Below, in pieces: positions 56,766-64,000 of a DNA stretch of 64,000 nucleotides. Each line of letters starts with the position of its first letter. Positions within the stretch are counted from its first letter, which is position 1. The notes beneath the pieces are model-generated. The model was not told the origin of the DNA and did no database searches. It saw only the letters and a program-made list of their open reading frames with translations. Both the position numbers and the translations under genes were made by a program. Source of the DNA: Calliopum simillimum (taxonomy: Eukaryota > Arthropoda > Insecta > Diptera > Lauxaniidae); the NCBI GenBank assembly GCA_951812925.1, contig OX638370.1, positions 36,583,948 through 36,647,947 of the forward strand, given 5' to 3'.

Positions 56766-58989
56766 GGGTCCATACTATCTACTGTATTGTTACTTACTCG
56801 GCCAGACTAAGAAATATTAATACTAGAAATCATACCCGAGTTATCACAGTTTTGCACCTACCACGTCAAATGAAACTTAAGTGGAAGACAAAAACTTCTT
56901 ATGAGTACTTTATCTCCTCTCGGAGCATACTGCATCCACGAAACTTTTATATATTGCACGGCGACTAGCTAGTACCTTGAATTCTTTCCAAAATTTTTCC
57001 GCTTCAAGATATTTCTTCGGATACCAACGTTTTCTGTTACCTTGAGTGTTCTACTCGAATACTTGACTTCCATTGGTGGCTTATGTGTACGGATGCACTA
57101 AGTATTTTGTGTTTTCAAGATGATGCCATTTGTTTCATTTATGTTGACTTTCAGGTTTATCTTTGTTGGTTATAAGACACTAAGTGGTTTTTGTTATCTA
57201 ATCGCTGTAACATCAATGTTTTTCATATCAAACACTTTGAAAACATTCCATTTTAAAGTATACCAATAACTTTAGTGTATATATTTTAAGTGAGATCAGG
57301 GTTCAAATTTTGTATTTACATTTCATACTTGACAATTTTATGAATAAGAATGACGACACACTCTTGTAAACATAAACTCTCAAAGCCTACAAGTTTCGAC
57401 TCTCTCACAAAAGCCCTTAATTAGTCTTAATTAAAGAAAATTTAATTGTTTAATTTAAGAACCTAATTCTTGTCATTTTTATTACACTACAATAAGACTC
57501 TATTTAATTATTAAATTAACATTGACAATGAAGAGACATGCCGTAGTTAATACATTTAATAAAAACTTCTCTCCTGAGCATAAAAAACATGAACATTTTT
57601 AATAACCATCATGTTGACAACACCCTGTGACACCCAATGGGATGTGAGACCAGAGCGCAGTGACATTCTGCACAACAGTCTGTGCTTCTTGTGTCTGCCT
57701 ACATTTTGCCAACTCACTCAGCAAGTAAATATCCGTATGGTAAGCCCACTTCCGTCTATTTAAATTACACTAAACTGAAAAAGTTAACAGCATTTTAATG
57801 TAATTAAATAGCAATCATATTTTGCTCCACTGGTGCTTTTTTCTTTCTTTTTTCATAGCATTTTTGATGAAACGTCATAACCGTGGAAGCTTCCACTTAG
57901 TTGACGTGACATGTCACTATTAGCTGCTGCTAACCTACCTGCTGTTCGTGTTGTTGACTTTATTTTCTTCTAAGCTTTTTTCTTAAACTGTCTGCCTGCC
58001 TGACTGGCTTCTAAACGACACTTCATTTTATCAAATTTATTAAAAATTTTCCCAAATTATGCAAAATGAAAAAAAAAGCGCAAGAACATGGGAAAAAAGT
58101 CCAGAAAGCGTAGCAAAAGCAAATGTTTTAAGGTAGTTAGCCAAAATTTGCTCTGCTTGGTTACACTTAACTTGACGAGGCCTAAAATAAGCCATGTTTG
58201 CTACCTGCTGTTTTATTTTGGGCACAGAAAAGGGTGTAGCAGGGTGTGGTGGTTGTTGCTGTTGGTAGCAGGTTGAAAAAGTGATTAATTGTGATTAGTC
58301 AGTGGATTTTGTTCACCTTAAAGTCTTTTGTGTTTAGATGTTTACTTTGACTAGAAATTATGCTAATTTGTATGAAAATTTTAATATCTTTAGAATTCTG
58401 GTTAATTGTTTTTTCTTTAATTTATGTTTTCTTTTAATGAAATAATGGGTTTTTTATTTGGAAACTGGTTTTTTTGTGATAAATATACCAATTAATAGGC
58501 GTGTGAAAAAAGTTTTATAGAATCTTCTTTGTTAGAGCACATTTGCATAACTTTTTTTTTTTTTTTTTTGAATCAAAATAAATCATTTAAGAACATTTTC
58601 TTTGCTTTTTAATTGACACGCATTACCCCACTGTGCCTATGCGTTCAACGTTCACTCATATCGGTCGTTTGTTGCAATGCCTTAATAACTCAAAAAACCA
58701 ATATCTATATTACATTACTTAAGATACTGACAGGGGCTGCTGAAGCACTATTCAGCCCCTCTCTCTTACAGGAGTAATAAAGCGGAAGCCCAACGTAGGC
58801 AAATTAAAAGAGATGGCATTAAATGCCTTATAGGGAACCCCTTTGATGCAATGCCAAAAACGGTTTCCTAGGGGGGTGGTCCCGATGAAGAGGAAGTGTT
58901 TTTAGTCTGTAGGACGTTTAGAAGAGTCCAACACGACGGGTACCGGTGACGATCGGGCCTAAGGGCGCAAATGTTTTTTCACTCCTCAT
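56766..58989. other. Intron 3, no gene recognised
   Basis: Mixed composition. A GC-richer piece at 58735-58960 (AGGGGCTGCTGAAGC to GACGATCGGGCC) may be an old transposon end. No Dscam1 exon 3 and no other coding found. Confidence 0.55.
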
Positions 58990-59345
58990 CCGCAACAAAA
59001 AAAAAAAAATATTATATTACCAAAAAATCTTTTCTGCAAGACTGTCACAGCTCAAAAAACCAAAATTTTGAGAAAAATACTATTATATTATGCTTTCTGC
59101 AAGTCTGTCATAGCTCACAAAATCAAAATTTCGAGAAAAATGCTTTCAAGTTACTTCAGCAAAAACTGATTGCTGCAAGACTGTCATAAGTCAAAAAATC
59201 AAAATTTTCAGAAAAATGCTTTTATATTACATTAACAAAAACTGTTTTCTGCAAGACTGTCATAACTCAAAAAACCAAAATTTCGAGACAAACACTGATA
59301 TATTTCATTAGCAAAACTGTTTTCTGCAAGACTGTCGCAATAGAT
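58990..59345. repeat. About 75 bp tandem repeat, five units
   Basis: Units run TTTTCTGCAAGACTGTCATA, ACTCAAAAAACCAAAATTT, CGAGAAAAATGC, TTATATTAC. Part of another unit reappears at 61015-61070, on the far side of the inverted-repeat element, which therefore inserted into this array. Confidence 0.8.
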
Positions 59346-61010
59346 AGTCACAAAAAAAAAGTTCGAATGACCACCCTCAATTTGAAAGCTAACATTGGAA
59401 GAATTTTAACGAAAAAAAAATTAATTTTTTTTCGGCCTCTAAATTCGATGCGGTTTTGTATAGTACATAGTTGTAAATGTCTCAACATAGACTACATTTC
59501 ATTCATAGAAGTCATTTATCTCAGATTTTTTTTTCGACTAGTTGTACTCATTATCTCAGTTTCTACCACCCTAAGTACACCTTATGGAATTGAAACCCAT
59601 AAAAAATCATAAGATTCATCTCCACAAAGTTTCCTCAAATTGTTGAAATTGAAGAAGTTATAGCGAATCTAAAGGCTCAGTACAAAACATGAAAAACAGG
59701 ATGTTTCAAAAACGAATATCGCCCCCCACGGTGCTCTTAAACAGTCGATAGGTTTTTTGGCTATGTGGAGAAAATCTGTGAATGGGGTTTCATTTGTATT
59801 AGTTAAGTGGTCTGAAAAATGCAAACCCCGAAATCGTAGCTGATCATCCCCGCGAAATATCGCAAAAATACATATCTCATATAAACAAAAAAAAAAATCG
59901 AAAAAAATACGCAACAAACAAATATAAAAATAGTTATTTTTAATGTATTTTGCAATGCTGAATCCAAATCCGGCCTTAGAATTGCTGTATCTTATACGGT
60001 TTTTGAGATATCTTACCCAAAACAAGGAAAAAAAGCCGATGGTATGTTTTATTGCTGTATTTTGAAGCTATATAACAGGATGTATATCCGTAAATTCTGA
60101 TGCAGAAATGGAAAGCTTTAAGCAGTCTTCTAAACCTATTTCAAAAAATGTCGGTATCTTTATTTTTCTCGGAGATATCCTAACCTAAAAAGTTTAAAAA
60201 GTGCAAAAAACGTGTTTTGTCATTATTTTAGTCTACGATATTTCGAAGAAAAATTAAGCTATTGATATAATTTAAATGTGGTTTTAAAGAAAAAGATTGG
60301 AGCTTTCAGATAATGTATCGAATTCTGCGTATGAATGTTCTATATTCTAGTTATATAGCTTAAAAATATAGCAAAAACGGTATTTTTTCCTTGTTTAGGC
60401 TAAGATATCTCAAAAACCGTATGAGATATAGCAATTTTAAGGCCGGATTCAGATTCAGCATTGCAAAATACATTAAACATAACTATTTTGATATTTGTTT
60501 GTTGCGTTTTTTTTTCCGATTTTTTTTTTTTTTTTATATGGGATATGTATTTTTGCGATATTTCGCGGGGATGATCAGCTACGATTTCGGGGTTTGCATT
60601 TTTCAGACCACTTAACTAATACAAATGAAACCCCATTCACAGATTTTCTCCACATAGCCAAAAAACCTATCGACTGTTTAAGAGCACCGTGCCCCTAAGA
60701 CTATGCAATATTTTTTTTTAAACATTTTATTTTTCAAAGAGCATGCAAATAAATGAAAAAAAAAAAAAAAATATTGCATTATCTTAGAAATCAATATTCG
60801 TTTTTGAAACATCCTGTATTTCATAAGTCGAGACATTTACAACGATATACTATACTTGTTGGTCGGACGTTAAATGACGGAGATATAAGAAAAAAACCAA
60901 ACCGCATCGAATTTAGAGGCCGAAAAAAAATTTTTTTTTTTCCTTTAAAATCTCTCAATAGTAGCTTTCAAACTGGGTGTGGTCATTCAACCTTTTTTTT
61001 ATGGGGGTCG
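59345..61010. mobile_element. Inverted-repeat element, interrupted copy
   Basis: Ends CACAAAAAAAAAGTTCGAAT and TTCAACCTTTTTTTTATGGG match 56105-56765. It is split at 59727-60691 by a CACGGTG foldback element. Confidence 0.82.
59727..60691. mobile_element. 965 bp foldback element, CACGGTG ends (copy 2)
   Basis: Begins CACGGTGCTCTTAAACAGTC and ends GACTGTTTAAGAGCACCGTG, with CCCC on both sides. Arms of about 480 bp are complementary. Shares blocks such as GATATCCTAACCTAAAAAG and AAAGTGCAAAAAAC with 24694-26080. Confidence 0.9.
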
Positions 61011-61078
61011 CAACTCAAAAAACTAAAATTTTGAGAAAAATGCTTTAAAATTACTTCAGCAAAAACGGTATTACTTTT

Positions 61079-61490
61079 GTCTACATATTAATACGCAAGA
61101 CAAAAATTTGTCCTACCTTTTATACTATGTTAAAAATGGAGCACGATTTTGAATTATACACCATTAGAAAGGTATTTGTGTGTTAATGTGCACATTAAGT
61201 CAGGTAAAATTAATTGCAAATTTTTCAATATTAGCAACAACAATATACGCGGTCACATAGAGCTTAAAAGAGGATACAGCACAAAGAGAAAAACAAAAAA
61301 CTGACTGATACTGACTTCATGTTTTTTTGTTTTCTTTACATTTCACATTTGTCATTGTATCAGGGATGATAAATGAGCTTTTCTATTTTGTACCAAATAG
61401 CAAAAAAAAAGTACTAAAACTGTCCAAAAAGTACCAAAATTATTTAAAACGTTTGTGTTCAAATTTTGAGCACTCGGCGATTCTAATAAT
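61079..61490 (-). mobile_element. Composite repeat family copy 5, short reverse form
   Basis: ATTAATACGCAAGACAAAAA at the left and CTCGGCGATTCTAAT at the right, without the GGTGCCACGCCC module, like 15004-15412. Confidence 0.8.
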
Positions 61491-62655
61491 CATGAAAGCA
61501 TGTGAATTGGCCTTGAGTGGAACTGTTATCCTATTGACAGGGGAAAAATAACCTTTTCTTGAGTTATGACAATCTTCTTGCAAATTTAACGTTTTATGAA
61601 AGCTGTAAATAATATTATACCGATTTTGGTGATGAGAATAGCGAATATGATTCATTTGAAAAATATCACCAGCATGAATCACAGAAAATCTCCTTTCTTT
61701 TTCGACAATAATGTCACAATACAAAATTTGCAATTTATTTCTAAAAAATCTGTAATTTTATAAAATTGTAATTTTTTATTAGTAAATTATTCTCGAATTT
61801 AAAAACCACGGACAACTTTTTTGCTGATTTTGTTTCTACAATAATATCACATCTCAAAATTTGTCAGGATCTTAGTTTGAACAAATTTTCTAATTTTTTT
61901 TAGTTATGATAGTCTCTCATAACTCTGCAAATTTAACTACGAAAAACTAATTTTTGAATTAAGACAGTCTTGCAGCAAACGAGCGATATAATTTTCTTAA
62001 ATTCCAAAAAGCTCTTATTGCGTACTGTACCTACATTCTGAGCAACGTGCATAACTCCTTGCATTGCCACAATTAATTAACTGTTATTAAATGAAGCGTC
62101 AATTGCAACATAATTTGTTGCAGTAACGACGACGACAATGCAACATAATAAATGAGGAAGTTACATGTGTGTAAACTAGTTAACTGTAAATGAAAGCGAA
62201 ATTTTACAAAAAAAAAAATGAAGTATCAAATGGCAAACAATCAAAATAAGAAATGTCTACAACAATAGCGGGAATTTTAATCAGAAACGTTCACGCATAC
62301 CAAAATCTAAACGCGAAAATAACAGAAATAGCAGTGTTGCCAATTAAAATGAAAAATGATATGTGACACGTAATGGGTGGGAGCTAAATTGGATACAAAA
62401 GAGCTCTTGGTGACTTGTTAAATGCAGACATTCACTCAGAAAATAGTTCTTACTTATATGTATACATTAGACTGGCCTACAAACGTACGCAAAACATATT
62501 AAGTATTTGTTTTTTCAAGCAACATATGAGAGGCACAGCTTGTGCACCGTCCAGACGCTCAAGCTTTGCTGTTCAAAATGTGTTTGCGCAAACTGAACCT
62601 TTTAAAATTCAAAAGAAACACAGGTCATACTTTAATCAAGCTTTGAACACTAGAA
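61491..62655. other. Intron 3, nothing recognised
   Basis: AT-rich; no coding or element ends that I can support. Confidence 0.55.
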
Positions 62656-62820
62656 AATTATAGTTTACTTTTCTAACTTTAAATTTCGAATTTTTCCCAA
62701 AAAAATTTGAAATTTATTCCAAAAAAGTATGGTTTAAAATTCTTACTTTTTTTGGCATTGTTCTATGTAAATACTTTTTGGCTTTAAAATCAAACTTAAA
62801 TTTTTACTGTGTGCAATAGA
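62656..62820. repeat. Interspersed repeat (copy 2 of 3873-4085)
   Basis: Carries TTCCAAAAAAGTATG, TTTTTTTGGCATTGTTCTAT and AAATACTTTTTGG, as in copy 1. Confidence 0.7.
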
Positions 62821-62830
62821 ATATCTTATA

Positions 62831-63212
62831 CTACGTTTTCACCGAAGATTTATGAGGTGATTTATGGTTGTTTGGAGATTTAGCTCTAAGTCTCGTTGTA
62901 AATCACATGACTTACCATACAAAAATAAATCTATGTACTTCTGACAACATTCATTTCAAATCGTCTTATAAATCTCAACTGATTCACTGATTTTGGCTAT
63001 TTTCGACCAAATGGCACCGCTTTACTTTAACAATGTGCAATAAATGTAATTTAAAAAAAAGGAAAATGTTAGTTTTGCCACAAATGACAATTTAAATTTT
63101 GCCGCTTATGACATTTTCTGTCAAAAATAAATCTCTTTCGGGCGGTGATAATGGATAGGATTTAACAACGAGATTTATAAATCTCATCACAGCTAACTCT
63201 CAGGTGGAAACG
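62831..63212. mobile_element. Small inverted-repeat element
   Basis: TACGTTTTCACC at the left mirrors GGTGGAAACGTA at the right, with inner ATTTATGAGGTGATTT and ATCTCATCACAGC. No coding. Confidence 0.65.
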
Positions 63213-64000
63213 TATCATTCTTACTAATTAATTCTTTTCATCAAATTTTACCAATTTCCTATATAATATTTGTGGTACGCATAAGTTTTACTTGAAAGTT
63301 TTTCTTAGTGTATAATGTAGAATAGAAATGTGTTGCAAAATTAATTAATAATAGTCAATTTAATAATTAATTAAAAAAATGTGTGCATACATAGTATATA
63401 TTAATCTTTTATTTTCATATTAGCAAGGATTTAGTGTTGCATTATTCGAGAATAGACATTTTCTTCGGCATAAAATTACGTTAAAGGTTATTAAAAGAGA
63501 AACGAAAGCGAATTTCCAACGATGCAGAACTATCTACTTGGATGTGGAGATTAAATAACGGCGAAAAGGTGAAAACCAACGCTCTGAGGGCCCAGACAAA
63601 TTTAAAAGACAGCTGAAAATTTTTTTTTTTTTTTTTAAATTTGAAAAATGGAAGCAAGTTTTTAGTAATTCAATTAATAACACAGGGCAAAAATTGAAAG
63701 GTTCAAATTTTTGAATGAAATCTAGATAATTGATATCAAATCTAACATTTTAGACACATTACGCGTATTCAGAAAATAAGTGTAGTTCAACTCCATCGTG
63801 TAACTCTAATCTTCCTCTTTAAAACTTACCTTTTAACTTTACCAACTAGATCACAACCTTCGGAGATATCTTCCATTGAAATATGATATAAAATGAATTG
63901 AATTATGGTATTTTTACTTCAATGCATAATATTTCGGAAATGAATGATATAATTGGAAAAGTATAAAGGTAAAATTTAACCAAGCTACCTGATGCCCTTG
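63213..64000. other. Intron 3, nothing recognised
   Basis: AT-rich sequence up to the window edge, no exon seen. Confidence 0.55.

Noticed and set aside
59669..60698. 118-codon and 74-codon frames
   Set aside because: The same peptide stretches appear on opposite strands because they lie in the two arms of a foldback element.
55000..64000. Dscam1 exon 3
   Set aside because: I looked on the minus strand for an Ig1-end coding block followed by a donor and found none; it is probably beyond the window.

Overview
The window is a piece of an insect genome, almost certainly a dipteran fly. It carries the minus-strand alternative-exon clusters of Dscam1 (Down syndrome cell adhesion molecule 1), the hypervariable immunoglobulin-superfamily receptor used for neurite self-avoidance and by haemocytes. 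The base composition is AT-rich, the introns are full of transposon debris, and there is no bacterial-style gene. The set of twelve exon 4 variants, one constant exon 5 and about forty exon 6 variants matches the brachyceran Dscam1 plan. I cannot name the species.

Layout in transcription order (high to low coordinates): 64000-54726 is intron 3 with no exon I can find, only repeats. 54725-44158 is the exon 4 cluster, 12 variants each encoding the N-terminal half of Ig2. 44157-40975 is intron 4. 40974-40825 is constant exon 5, the rest of Ig2. 40824-36019 is intron 5, which holds a decayed Fanzor/TnpB-like ORF, two mariner remnants and, at about 36355-36402, the exon 6 docking site. 36018-2568 is the exon 6 cluster: 39 apparently intact variants (N-terminal half of Ig3), one variant with a lost donor and a premature stop, and one relic fragment. 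2567-1 is the start of intron 6, ending in a degenerate minisatellite. Exons 3 and 7 lie outside the window.

One variant is chosen from each cluster per mRNA. Exon 4 variants begin after a codon-first G and end with a G that joins exon 5 as GAT (Asp). Exon 5 ends with a G that joins every exon 6 as GAA/GAG (Glu). The junctions I translated keep frame. The exon 6 choice is set by base pairing between the single docking site and a selector upstream of each variant. I find selector-like sequence for nearly every variant and list its position in that variant's entry.

The cluster spans 33.5 kb because transposons have inserted between exons: pogo/IS630-like, mariner, hAT-like MITEs, long foldback elements, a jockey-like LINE fragment and several non-autonomous families, often nested. 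With one exception the insertions lie outside the interval between a selector and its own exon. Non-coding regions otherwise show nothing but AT-rich intron.
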